Origin: Parietaria judaica
Lineage: Eukaryota > Streptophyta > Magnoliopsida > Rosales > Urticaceae
Reading direction: 5' to 3'
Assembly (NCBI GenBank): GCA_954871525.1
Contig: OX940872.1
Coordinates: forward strand, 25,391,746-25,455,745
Length of the DNA: 64,000 nt
The notes beneath the pieces were generated by a model that searched no databases, was not told the DNA's origin, and was given only the letters and a program-made list of their open reading frames with translations. Made by a program: the position numbers and the translations under genes. Shown here piece after piece: positions 33,200 to 44,331 of the stretch (position 1 is its first letter; each line of letters starts with the position of its first letter).

Positions 33200-34116
33200 G
33201 GGGGCATATTAGGCTATATTAGTTAGTATTTATTAATTATGCATTTACTATTGTATTTGGTATTATAAATACCTACTCTTTTTCATTAATAGGTTATTTG
33301 CGTATTACTTATAGATTGAACTTGTATTGTTATGATCTGTAAACACTTGAGTCAAAATTGATTAGTAGAACATATAACAGAGAAATTGTTTAGATATAAA
33401 CTGAAATTGACAAGTTTTGTTATAAATTTGGTTGGAAGTGGTAAATATATAACACATACATGGAATTTTGATAAAAAATCAAACTTCAAAGGAAGATTTA
33501 TTAAGCAGTAATAGCGAAGGATCAAACGTAACATATTTTCTTTAATATCTTGCTTCTGTTTTTTTTTTTTTTTTTTTTTTCTCTTTACTAGTACAAAAGC
33601 GGTTTGCATGATAACTTTTTTATCGGTCATGCAAGCTTGCAAGATAGCCTTTTTTCCGTCGTATAAAGAGCTTAAATGTGTTTATAGTCTCTTGTGCAAA
33701 GTTGCCTTAAATAACCACAAAACCCATTGTACAAAAAAAAAAAAAAAACATGGAGTATTCTCTCGTTTTTTAAAAACCAAGAATTAATTTGCGTTGCCAC
33801 ACAAGAAAATAAAAATTGAAATACTCTTGGCACAACACCTACCTTTAAGAAGAAAAAATAAATTGCACGATGATTCTTAGAAACCGTCCTTAATATGCAC
33901 AATAAGCACCATTATGTAGTGTTTTTTGTACGATAAAAAATGTTATCACTAAAATAGTTGTCATCTTGTCCTCTACTAAATTAATTTTTATAATTTCCCA
34001 AAAAGCTGGGATCCACGTGAACATTAGTACTCGTGTTATTAAACACCTCTCATTTTCTGTCTCCTTTGATATCGAATCCATAGGGTAGTAGGTAAGATAA
34101 TTGCTATCAAATAATT

Positions 34117-34143
34117 GCATGGTTAATATCTATCTATAAATAG
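34117..34143 (+). promoter_or_regulatory. Core promoter of copy D1
   Basis: TATAAATAG at 34135-34143, 39 nt before the ATG at 34182. The CTCCTCCTTCT stretch and G-box of A and C are absent; upstream sequence is a different module (33950-34118). Confidence 0.65.
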
Positions 34144-34181
34144 CCTCTAATACTTCACACATTTCACCAAAAACAATAAGC

Positions 34182-34607
34182 ATGAGCATGAAGATGAAGA
34201 TGGGCACAATTCTGGTGTTGCTGCTTGCCATCACGGGCTTCGCAGCGGCTTCGTCGTCGGGCAATGTTTTCATGGTGGTGGACGAACCGCTGACGTCGTC
34301 CACGGGCGGCAATGACGTCACACAGTACGGCCATTTCATGTTACCTGGCGGGAAAGAGGTGACGCTCTCGCGGCGCGGCGAGGCAGAGAGGAACGGGCCG
34401 TGCATCGGGATGGGCCAGCCGTGCGGAGCGCTGCACTGGTGCTGCGGGGATCTCACTTGCGACAGCGTGATTAAAGGAACGTGCCAACCGCACGGATGCA
34501 CGCCTCTCGGCGGAATCTGTTCGTACGCGGGGCGGACTTGTTGCGCTCCTTATAGATGCCGTACTATTGAGCTAGGTCCTGGCCTTTGCTCGCCTATAAA
34601 GTCATGA
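34182..34607 (+). CDS. Secreted double-knottin (12-Cys) protein, copy D1
   Basis: A 141-residue single-exon protein. The signal peptide covers about residues 1-23 after a Met/Lys-rich start (additional Met at 3, 5 and 7). The spacer carries VFMVVDEPLTSS and QYGHFMLPGGKE and ends SRRG near 66, a possible basic cleavage point. Cysteines are at 74, 81, 87, 88, 93, 101 (knot 1) and 106, 113, 120, 121, 126, 136 (knot 2). Knot 2 has a 9-residue last loop and a more basic surface than C. GC content of the coding region is higher than the flanks. The protein is identical to D2. It uses an upstream region unlike A, B and C, so expression may differ. Function unknown. Confidence 0.9.
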   Translation: MSMKMKMGTILVLLLAITGFAAASSSGNVFMVVDEPLTSSTGGNDVTQYGHFMLPGGKEVTLSRRGEAERNGPCIGMGQPCGALHWCCGDLTCDSVIKGTCQPHGCTPLGGICSYAGRTCCAPYRCRTIELGPGLCSPIKS

Positions 34608-34649
34608 TCGAAATGATGAATCCTTCGATTCGCGAGTGTGTCTTAGTGA

Positions 34650-34840
34650 AAACCAAGTGGGTAATAAGATGGATGTAGATTCCATGTGTGATGTAATGAT
34701 GACGTCGGTCAAGAGGGTTAGCTCTCTACCCTCGAGGTGTTGAGTTCGTCCCGCGACGCTAAAACGATGCCTAGCTTGACTAGTGCACATATATAAGACT
34801 TAGTACGTTGTTTATGTTTAATTGTGTGTATATTGTTATA
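34650..34840 (+). repeat. D1 3' flank with possible tRNA-derived SINE
   Basis: Contains 'gacgtcggtcaagagggttagctctctaccctcgaggtg' type sequence (34699-34739) followed by GAGTTCGTCCCGCG, resembling a degraded RNA polymerase III B box. It is shared with the orphan flank at 14117-14205 and the D2 flank. It could be a SINE or simply a conserved gene flank. Confidence 0.35.
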
Positions 34841-35547
34841 AATTTTATGACTAAACTCAACCCGAAAAAATACCGCGCAGAGATCTGCAAAGCCGTTTGA
34901 CTCCATATTTTGTTTTCAATAAAAAAAAAATGTATATGCAACACATAGTTTCCTCAAGTTTTTTTTTTCTTCATTATTTTTAACTTCATTCTCAAGCCAT
35001 TCCTTCCATAAACCAACGACCTGATATGGCAAACTCAGATGTAGAATATAATTTTTGCTCATGGACTTGAAAGTTTCATTGATGGAACTCTTGAATAAAA
35101 ACGCCTTTGTTCAAGCAAGCATGCTCAAGTTTTCTTTTTTCAATATTCCACCCCTAATACGTCTTTATAAGTTACACTACATGATTCTATAATAGAAAAT
35201 GTATCTACTATTCCTAATAATATAACTTAAGAAAACAATCAAATGATGAATTAAGATGCATCAATAATAAAAGAAATCGGCTAATAATTTTCACATCAAA
35301 CTACTCTATTCATGGTTAACGAGAGCTTCTCGTCTTGTGTAAGCGCTTCCATTGAAGGTTTGAAATCAGAAAACTCAACCAAATGAACAATTATGCGAAC
35401 AATAACCTAGCTTAAGGAGTTCAATTTCGCAAACATGAAACCTAATTCTACACGCAGACACAGTGATTTCTGAGCGCTAATGGCGGATTAAGCAAGCAAT
35501 CTTCTCGATTGAACAAAAGAAAAAAGTGAGATCTGGAGAACACTGAC

Positions 35548-35628
35548 ATCTGAAGCTCTAATGGCGTCGATGATGCTCTGCCATTCCATTCTTTCTCTCT
35601 CGGCGATGAGTTTTGGGCTTCCCGCCAT
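35548..35628 (-). pseudogene. Exon-like fragment of an unidentified host gene, unit 1
   Basis: On the minus strand an ATG at 35628 opens a 27-codon stretch beginning MAGSPKLIAERERMEWQS and ending at a possible GT donor (GTCAGT at 35547). Composition is coding-like and unlike the surroundings. No downstream exon could be confirmed, though an open stretch lies at about 35130-34950 on the same strand. This may be a transposon-captured first exon. The family was not recognised. Confidence 0.3.
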
Positions 35629-35759
35629 TTTCACACTCCAAGCGAAGCTTTTGAGAATTTCGACAAGAAAATTAAAAATAAATAAAAACGAAAATTCACA
35701 AATCAGACCCCATTCTATTATATTTCCAAATTTACCCCTTCTCGTTATACTCTCTATGG

Positions 35760-36010
35760 ATCGCTGTTTTCTTGTCTGTTGTCGTTTACTAGCTATAGAG
35801 CTCTCGTTTTCTGGTTTTCTGTCGTTTTATAGCTATAAAGATGGATTCTAGTTTATTGTCGTTTTCATTTACTTGTCGTTTTCTGTTTTAATATAGTAAT
35901 AAAGTTATTTTATGAGTTATTGCCACTTCCCTTTTCTTGTCGGTATTCTTAGCTATAATGTTGTTTTCTTGTTCAATATCGTTTGATAATACTTTGTCGT
36001 TTAGTGGCTT
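35760..36010 (+). repeat. Degenerate TTGTCGTTT repeat, unit 1
   Basis: Degenerate repeats of roughly 50-60 bp, TTGTCGTTT...TAGCTATAA...GTTTTCT. Copies occur at 41317-41567, 42020-42275 and 55070-55435. Non-coding. Confidence 0.55.
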
Positions 36011-38396
36011 CATGTGTGCTTTTGTTATTTTATATTTATTTTTTTCCTTGATATTTTTTTCCTTGGTAAAGTCGCTACTGGGAGGCGAACTACTCCTTTG
36101 ATGGGTATTGCAATGGCTTTATTTGCGATATTCCTATCTATTATTTTAGAGATTTATAATTCTTCTAGTTTACTCGATGGAATTTCAATGAATTAGATTC
36201 ACAAGAACTATTAACTAGCTTTTAAAGACAACGTGAAGTATGTAGATCTCTGATTTTTCTCTCATTCTATTTTGGTAGTTTTTAATACAGGTCCCAGAAG
36301 AAATCTTTAATAATTTAAAGTATCATAGATGTTGTAACGGTTCTAAACCATGTAGAATAAATAAATACTACTATAAATGCTATAGCATTTCCTGTGGCAT
36401 TTATCGTTAGCACATTAATTGCAGACATAGTTATTTCTGAGCTCTAATGGCGGAAGTGGTAAATATATAACACAAATGGAATTTTGATAAGAAAAAATCA
36501 AACTTCAAAGGAAGATTTATAAGCAGTGATATAAAACTTTAAAAAAACAAAAAAAACAAAACAAAAAAACAAAACAAAACAGAAGCAAGATATTAATTTG
36601 CGTGGGCACAAAAAAAAAAAAAAAAATACTCTTGGCACAACACCAACCTTTAAGAAGAAGAAATAAATTGCACGGTGATTCTTAGAAACCATCGTTAATA
36701 TTCACGATAAGCACCATTATGTAGTGCTTTGATTCTATATAAAATATTTTTGATTTTATATGAAAATAAAGTTTTAAGTGCAATTAAATACAAAATTAGG
36801 ATTACAAGAGCAATATTTTAATAAAAGTTAATAAAAATATAACTTTTGGACTATCTAGGCAATCACACCCTGCCTCGGTACCACAATGAAAGTTAATGAT
36901 CTAAAGTTCTAAACATATATTTTAGGGTTTATATCGGCAAAAGTCTCAATTCTCTTTTAAAATGTAGCTTTATAAACTTATTCTTCTTTTTTTTTTTAAC
37001 AGCTAAGTGCTCAAACTCTCAAAATTCCTTACAAGTCGGCCTCCGTCCACGTTTCGTCTAACGACGTTCATGCGCTTGCACATAGCACGGTAATGGGTAT
37101 AAAAGGCTAGAGTTCGAAAGAGAATTGAGACGATCAGCCAAGATCAACCCTAGAAATAATTCCATGATCACGTTTTAATTATGAGTCACTCTTAGTGTGC
37201 CACGTGGCTAGCCGTTAACATCGTTAGACGAAAACAGGATGGAGTGCTAGCAGGGCGGAAATTGAGACTTATATCAAAATTAATCCATTTTGTTTTTAAA
37301 GCAAATCGATAACTTTTCTACACCGAGCCGCCAACAAAATTATGGATATACAAGGTTATATTTTCAAATAGAATTGAGACTTGTACCGAAATTAACCCAT
37401 TTTGTTTTTACAGAAAATCGAGAACTTTTTTACACTGAGCGGCCACAACAACAACAAAAAATGAAAATTGAAATACTCCGCGGCACAACACGTTAATAGT
37501 AATAAGAAGAAGAAATCAATTGTACCACTCTCAGACCATCTCCAATGGGATTCTAAAATACTATTTTAATATAATTTTCTCCTCCAATGAGACTTAATTC
37601 ACACTATTTTTTAGTATGATGCAATAGTGTTGCACACAAACATACTAAATCTATAGTGTGACACTATTCACAATCACAACACTAAACACTATTTGTTTAT
37701 TTAAAAAATGATATAGTCAATAGATAAAATAAATATGAATGAGGAGAAATATTTAGTTATATAAATAAAATATTGAGTGAATAGTGTTTGATGTAGTTTT
37801 TAATGTTGTTGTTAGAGAATAATAATTTTTAATGCTAAAATTATATTAAAATAATAAGTTCTACAGTCTACACCAAATTGGTATTTGTAATTGGTGTAAC
37901 TTTTTTTATTCTTATTTTTTTTTAATTTCTAGTAAAAAAAAGAGTTTTTTTCTTTTTTTAATTTGTAGGTCAAAAACAGTTGTCACATTGTCCTCTCATG
38001 AATTAATTTTATTTCCTGAAAAGCTGCTCTTTTCCTTTAGGACACTCTACGACAATAAATCCATCATGAACTAATGCTCGTGATATTAAAGCTGACCTCT
38101 CCTTTTTTCCCTTCAATTTAGTTGATTTCGAATCAATAAATATCATCAAATAATTGCAGTACTACGTAGTACGTACTACAGATTTCAGAGTAACGAGAGC
38201 AACTAATCGATGAAAAAGCCAAATTTCAATTAAAAAAGAAAGCATATAAATATTAGAGAGAATTGCGGCATAAGGGCCAAATGTTTACACATTTCAGTCA
38301 GCATGGACCTAATGTTTTTTTTTGCTCGGCAAAAGGGCCAATAGTTTTAATTCGTGAGTCAAGGGATACCAAATCAGACGCTCGAATACGGCGTAG

Positions 38397-38756
38397 GTGT
38401 TTTCGGCCTTTTCCACTGATGTTGAATACCGTGCCGTTGCTTCCGGTACTACCGAAATCCAATGGATCCGGCAACTTCTTGTCAAACTTCATCACCCTCA
38501 GTCTTCAACCCCGACGCTTTACTCTGACATTCTCGATGCCACATACCTCTGTGCCAACCCAGTATTTCACTCTCGAATGAAGCATCTATCCATTGATTAT
38601 CACTTTGTTCGTGGCTTAATTAAATCTCATCTTCTTCGAGTAGTCCACGCCTCTTGTAGTGAACAACTCGCTGATGCGCTTACAAAATCTCTTTCTCGAC
38701 CGGGACTATTGGAAATTTGTGACAAGATTGGTGTTTCTTCGGCCACACCATCTTGA
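38397..38756 (+). pseudogene. Copia RNase H C-terminal fragment, unit 2
   Basis: The 119-codon translation is identical to that of 32840-33199, at offset 5557. Confidence 0.8.
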
Positions 38757-39673
38757 GGGGGCATATTAGGCTATATTAGTTAGTATTTATTAATTATGCA
38801 TTTACTATTGTATTTGGTATTATAAATACCTACTCTTTTTCATTAATAGGTTATTTGCGTATTACTTATAGATTGAACTTGTATTGTTATGATCTGTAAA
38901 CACTTGAGTCAAAATTGATTAGTAGAACATATAACAGAGAAATTGTTTAGATATAAACTGAAATTGACAAGTTTTGTTATAAATTTGGTTGGAAGTGGTA
39001 AATATATAACACATACATGGAATTTTGATAAAAAATCAAACTTCAAAGGAAGATTTATTAAGCAGTAATAGCGAAGGATCAAACGTAACATATTTTCTTT
39101 AATATCTTGCTTCTGTTTTTTTTTTTTTTTTTTTTTTCTCTTTACTAGTACAAAAGCGGTTTGCATGATAACTTTTTTATCGGTCATGCAAGCTTGCAAG
39201 ATAGCCTTTTTTCCGTCGTATAAAGAGCTTAAATGTGTTTATAGTCTCTTGTGCAAAGTTGCCTTAAATAACCACAAAACCCATTGTACAAAAAAAAAAA
39301 AAAAACATGGAGTATTCTCTCGTTTTTTAAAAACCAAGAATTAATTTGCGTTGCCACACAAGAAAATAAAAATTGAAATACTCTTGGCACAACACCTACC
39401 TTTAAGAAGAAAAAATAAATTGCACGATGATTCTTAGAAACCGTCCTTAATATGCACAATAAGCACCATTATGTAGTGTTTTTTGTACGATAAAAAATGT
39501 TATCACTAAAATAGTTGTCATCTTGTCCTCTACTAAATTAATTTTTATAATTTCCCAAAAAGCTGGGATCCACGTGAACATTAGTACTCGTGTTATTAAA
39601 CACCTCTCATTTTCTGTCTCCTTTGATATCGAATCCATAGGGTAGTAGGTAAGATAATTGCTATCAAATAATT

Positions 39674-39700
39674 GCATGGTTAATATCTATCTATAAATAG
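39674..39700 (+). promoter_or_regulatory. Core promoter of copy D2
   Basis: TATAAATAG at 39692-39700, same distance to the ATG as in D1; the upstream module matches D1. Confidence 0.65.
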
Positions 39701-39738
39701 CCTCTAATACTTCACACATTTCACCAAAAACAATAAGC

Positions 39739-40164
39739 ATGAGCATGAAGATGAAGATGGGCACAATTCTGGTGTTGCTGCTTGCCATCACGGGCTTCGC
39801 AGCGGCTTCGTCGTCGGGCAATGTTTTCATGGTGGTGGACGAACCGCTGACGTCGTCCACGGGCGGCAATGACGTCACACAGTACGGCCATTTCATGTTA
39901 CCTGGCGGGAAAGAGGTGACGCTCTCGCGGCGCGGCGAGGCAGAGAGGAACGGGCCGTGCATCGGGATGGGCCAGCCGTGCGGAGCGCTGCACTGGTGCT
40001 GCGGGGATCTCACTTGCGACAGCGTGATTAAAGGAACGTGCCAACCGCACGGATGCACGCCTCTCGGCGGAATCTGTTCGTACGCGGGGCGGACTTGTTG
40101 CGCTCCTTATAGATGCCGTACTATTGAGCTAGGTCCTGGCCTTTGCTCGCCTATAAAGTCATGA
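39739..40164 (+). CDS. Secreted double-knottin (12-Cys) protein, copy D2
   Basis: Same 141-residue protein as D1, with all 12 cysteines at the same positions (74, 81, 87, 88, 93, 101; 106, 113, 120, 121, 126, 136). Promoter, 5' leader and 3' flank also match D1 over several kilobases, so both should be expressed alike unless surrounding chromatin differs. It is either a very recent gene duplicate or, if the assembly is at fault, a false copy. I see nothing in D2 that would inactivate it. Confidence 0.88.
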   Translation: MSMKMKMGTILVLLLAITGFAAASSSGNVFMVVDEPLTSSTGGNDVTQYGHFMLPGGKEVTLSRRGEAERNGPCIGMGQPCGALHWCCGDLTCDSVIKGTCQPHGCTPLGGICSYAGRTCCAPYRCRTIELGPGLCSPIKS

Positions 40165-40206
40165 TCGAAATGATGAATCCTTCGATTCGCGAGTGTGTCT
40201 TAGTGA

Positions 40207-40397
40207 AAACCAAGTGGGTAATAAGATGGATGTAGATTCCATGTGTGATGTAATGATGACGTCGGTCAAGAGGGTTAGCTCTCTACCCTCGAGGTGTTGA
40301 GTTCGTCCCGCGACGCTAAAACGATGCCTAGCTTGACTAGTGCACATATATAAGACTTAGTACGTTGTTTATGTTTAATTGTGTGTATATTGTTATA
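40207..40397 (+). repeat. D2 3' flank with possible SINE
   Basis: Same as 34650-34840 at offset 5557. Confidence 0.35.
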
Positions 40398-41104
40398 AAT
40401 TTTATGACTAAACTCAACCCGAAAAAATACCGCGCAGAGATCTGCAAAGCCGTTTGACTCCATATTTTGTTTTCAATAAAAAAAAAATGTATATGCAACA
40501 CATAGTTTCCTCAAGTTTTTTTTTTCTTCATTATTTTTAACTTCATTCTCAAGCCATTCCTTCCATAAACCAACGACCTGATATGGCAAACTCAGATGTA
40601 GAATATAATTTTTGCTCATGGACTTGAAAGTTTCATTGATGGAACTCTTGAATAAAAACGCCTTTGTTCAAGCAAGCATGCTCAAGTTTTCTTTTTTCAA
40701 TATTCCACCCCTAATACGTCTTTATAAGTTACACTACATGATTCTATAATAGAAAATGTATCTACTATTCCTAATAATATAACTTAAGAAAACAATCAAA
40801 TGATGAATTAAGATGCATCAATAATAAAAGAAATCGGCTAATAATTTTCACATCAAACTACTCTATTCATGGTTAACGAGAGCTTCTCGTCTTGTGTAAG
40901 CGCTTCCATTGAAGGTTTGAAATCAGAAAACTCAACCAAATGAACAATTATGCGAACAATAACCTAGCTTAAGGAGTTCAATTTCGCAAACATGAAACCT
41001 AATTCTACACGCAGACACAGTGATTTCTGAGCGCTAATGGCGGATTAAGCAAGCAATCTTCTCGATTGAACAAAAGAAAAAAGTGAGATCTGGAGAACAC
41101 TGAC

Positions 41105-41185
41105 ATCTGAAGCTCTAATGGCGTCGATGATGCTCTGCCATTCCATTCTTTCTCTCTCGGCGATGAGTTTTGGGCTTCCCGCCAT
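41105..41185 (-). pseudogene. Exon-like fragment of an unidentified host gene, unit 2
   Basis: Copy of 35548-35628 on the minus strand: ATG at 41185, 27 codons, possible GT donor at 41104. Preservation reflects the recent duplication, not selection. Confidence 0.3.
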
Positions 41186-42011
41186 TTTCACACTCCAAGC
41201 GAAGCTTTTGAGAATTTCGACAAGAAAATTAAAAATAAATAAAAACGAAAATTCACAAATCAGACCCCATTCTATTATATTTCCAAATTTACCCCTTCTC
41301 GTTATACTCTCTATGGATCGCTGTTTTCTTGTCTGTTGTCGTTTACTAGCTATAGAGCTCTCGTTTTCTGGTTTTCTGTCGTTTTATAGCTATAAAGATG
41401 GATTCTAGTTTATTGTCGTTTTCATTTACTTGTCGTTTTCTGTTTTAATATAGTAATAAAGTTATTTTATGAGTTATTGCCACTTCCCTTTTCTTGTCGG
41501 TATTCTTAGCTATAATGTTGTTTTCTTGTTCAATATCGTTTGATAATACTTTGTCGTTTAGTGGCTTCATGTGTGCTTTTGTTATTTTATATTTATTTTT
41601 TTCCTTGATATTTTTTTCCTTGGTAAAGTCGCTACTGGGAGGCGAACTACTCCTTTGATGGGTATTGCAATGGCTTTATTTGCGATATTCCTATCTATTA
41701 TTTTAGAGATTTATAATTCTTCTAGTTTACTCGATGGAATTTCAATGAATTAGATTCACAAGAACTATTAACTAGCTTTTAAAGACAACGTGAAGTATGT
41801 AGATCTCTGATTTTTCTCTCATTCTATTTTGGTAGTTTTTAATACAGGTCCCAGAAGAAATCTTTAATAATTTAAAGTATCATAGATGTTGTAACGGTTC
41901 TAAACCATGTAGAATAAATAAATACTACTATAAATGCTATAGCATTTCCTGTGGCATTTATCGTTAGCACATTAATTGCAGACACAGTTATTTCTGAGCT
42001 CTAATGGCGGA

Positions 42012-42998
42012 TTAAGCAAGCTTTAATTATCGTTTTGTTTTTCTTGTCGTTTTTTGTTTTGTTTCATTGGCGTTGTCTGCTTCTTGTCGTTTTTATTTTG
42101 CTGTCATTGTCCGTTTCTTATCGCTTTCTAGCTACACTAATGTTTTGTGGTTTAAAAATTGTTTTCAGAGTTATTGACACTTCCTTTTTCCTGTTTGATT
42201 TATTTTATAATCGTTTCTCAACTATAATGTTGTTTTCAAGTTTAATGTCGTTTGATAATACTATTGTCGTTTGATGACTTCATGTATGCTCGTGTTTTTT
42301 TTTTTTTCCCTGATATTTTTATTGTGTATATATGTGGTTAGTTTTCAGTCATTCTGTAAATTTATAGTTTGTGTAAAGAAAATATATGAATGTTCATTTA
42401 AGATTAATATGTCCGTACACAGGGATGTCTACGACTTCTTAGTGTGGGAGATGATGTAACGATACAAAGATATACTTTACAGGTTTGTTATCATAATAGG
42501 TTTTGTTTGATCCATCGTTGTTTACATGCTGCAGAAAATTTTCAACCACCATAAATTGATCTAGTCAATTAATCGCCTCGTCATTTTTGGAGCATCGGCG
42601 TTCATTCCTCCTGCCGCAACACTGAACTTCAACTCTTGGATTATTGTTAGACTTGTGATGTAGACTCGGATTATAGAAAAAACGGAAAACACTCATGATC
42701 GTAACATATTGATTTTTCATTCAATATAATATATAATCTCGCGTACATATAAAACAGATTACAATATATAGAGATGGAATGTTTAAAAAATACAATCATG
42801 TCGTTTCGACATTGTGGTATGCTTCACGACACTATTAGTATTCGTGGTATTTGTTCTACAAACAAAATGTTGATCTCGAAGTTTGACGTTTCAGTTACTT
42901 TGTCAAAATTACCTTGTCGTTTTATACTTAGTGGCTATTAAAGATTCTTAAATGACTTGTGGGATTTCAACTAATTTGAATCCCTTATAAAAAGCCCT
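42012..42998. repeat. Dispersed 1-kb repeat, copy 1 (also 55130-56250)
   Basis: Starts with TTGTCGTTT-rich sequence and continues through 'gaagtctac/gatgtctac', 'gcttcacgaca', 'cgaagtttgacgtttcag' and 'ttgtcgttttatacttagtggct', all in the same order as 55130-56250. It is interrupted at 43006 by a hAT element and resumes at 44340. Non-coding; class unknown. Confidence 0.6.
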
Positions 42999-43006
42999 TC
43001 CCTATA

Positions 43007-44331
43007 CGGGGCCGTGCCTGAGATTTTCGGGGCCCTAGGCGAGGAGGATTTTGGGGCCCCTCTACCGTTATTGCAAAAATTAATTTGATACAAAAATATA
43101 TAAAATATTTATATAATAAATAAATTCTCATTCAAGTAAGACGGTTCTACCATTTTTAGAAGAAAAAGTACTAATCAAGTCTGCATAATAGAGTTTCTCG
43201 ACTATATCATTTTCGATAGACAATGTAGCTAAACCTCTCAGTCTATCTTGAGACATGTTGATCTAAGATAAGACTTGATCAATTTTAACTTTGAGAAGCT
43301 TCTGCATGTGCAACTATGATCGGTATGGTTAATATGATTCGGTAGGCAATCCAAGTATTTGAATAGCTACAATCAAATCTTGTATGTAGTTCAAAACATC
43401 GATCGTTCTCTTCCTCTCGGTTGGCACGTTCACATTTATGATTTCTAATTTCTTCAAGAGATCATTTGCATCACTATCTGGAACTTGATTGTGCTCTATT
43501 GCCTTTGTACTGTTAGTGCAGAAACTCTTCAAACTATCTCTATATGCAGCTTTTAGCTTCTTCATATCAAGTAAAAGCCCAAATTACTTTACAAAATTAT
43601 GAAATTGTTCAAACCTAAATGAAAAAAAAAAAAATTACTTCAATTTTTTTAAAAAAGTAACTATATAACCCATATTGAAAAGTACAAATGAGATGTTCTA
43701 ACTTGATATTGAATGAAGATATAGCTTATCAACAATGTAGAGAAAATAGTGAGTTTTGAACATTTCTTTGTCAGATTGTGTCACTGCTTCACTACCACTA
43801 TCACAAAATTGATTTTTTTTTTCCCTATGAGCTCTTCGCTTCTCTATGAAATTTAGCTCTGTTTCCAATTCACTTGCAATCTCTGAAGCATCTATCACAT
43901 TAGTCTCTAATATTGTTTCTCTCTATTCTATCAAGTTAAGTGATATTAATTAATTTAGAGGCCCTTATTAATTTGAGAATTAGATAGGGGCTTATTTATT
44001 AAAGTTAAGTAATATGAATTAATTTTTTTGGGGCCCTTAAATTTAATTTAATTAATATTAATATTAATTATTATTTTTGGGGCCCCTAAATTTAATTTAA
44101 GTAATATTAATTTAATAGAGTCTAGTTTTTTTCATAAAAATCTGTGATATTTGGACCCTTAAATTTGATTTTTGGGGCCCCCTAAATTTAATTTAAAAGA
44201 GTCTAGATTTTCTTAAAAAAATTATGTGATATTGGGGCCCTTAAATGTAATTTTTGGGGGCCCCTAAATTCGAGAATATTTTTTTTACTAAAGGCGTACG
44301 CCTACTCTGCCTCCCCTCAGGCACGACTCTG
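43007..44331 (-). mobile_element. Degenerate hAT transposon, Tip100-like, 8-bp TSD
   Basis: Flanked by a perfect 8-bp duplication TCCCTATA (42999-43006 and 44332-44339). Termini are CGGGGCCGTGCCTGAG and, inward from the right, CAGAGTCGTGCCTGAG. The paralogous empty site is at about 56174-56190 (TTCCCTATATGCCGAG). Minus-strand fragments encode pieces of a hAT transposase: FKTHYFLYIVDK (about 43760-43730), NVPTERKRTIDVLNYI (about 43430-43380) and, out of frame, the C-terminal MSQDRLRGLATLSIENDIVE (about 43260-43200). It is dead. Subterminal 'ggggcccttaaattt' repeats fill 43960-44280. Confidence 0.85.

Larger units (their letters stand above)
30897..36451. repeat. Tandem duplication, unit 1 (about 5.56 kb)
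   Basis: Unit 1 begins with 'ggaagtggtaaatatataac' and runs to the start of unit 2 at 36452. From about 31900 onward it appears nearly identical to unit 2 at a constant offset of 5557; I noticed one difference near 36428. The first kilobase is clearly more diverged, with substitutions and indels. It contains a Copia fragment, knottin gene D1 and an exon-like fragment. Confidence 0.92.
36452..42011. repeat. Tandem duplication, unit 2 (about 5.56 kb)
   Basis: Second copy of the duplicated block. The junction reads '...ctaatggc|ggaagtgg', where GGA (36452-36454) is shared by both ends, a 3-bp microhomology. The right end at 42011 matches the unit 1 right end (36454) before sequences part. See unit 1 for identity. 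Confidence 0.92.

Noticed and set aside
34130..34501. Long minus-strand ORF opposite knottin D1 (and its copy at 39687-40058)
   Set aside because: It is the antisense shadow of the D genes; no promoter, no domain, and its Cys/Pro content simply mirrors the sense strand.
34699..34760. tRNA gene
   Set aside because: B-box-like sequence is present, but no cloverleaf or good A box can be drawn; SINE relic is the most that can be supported.
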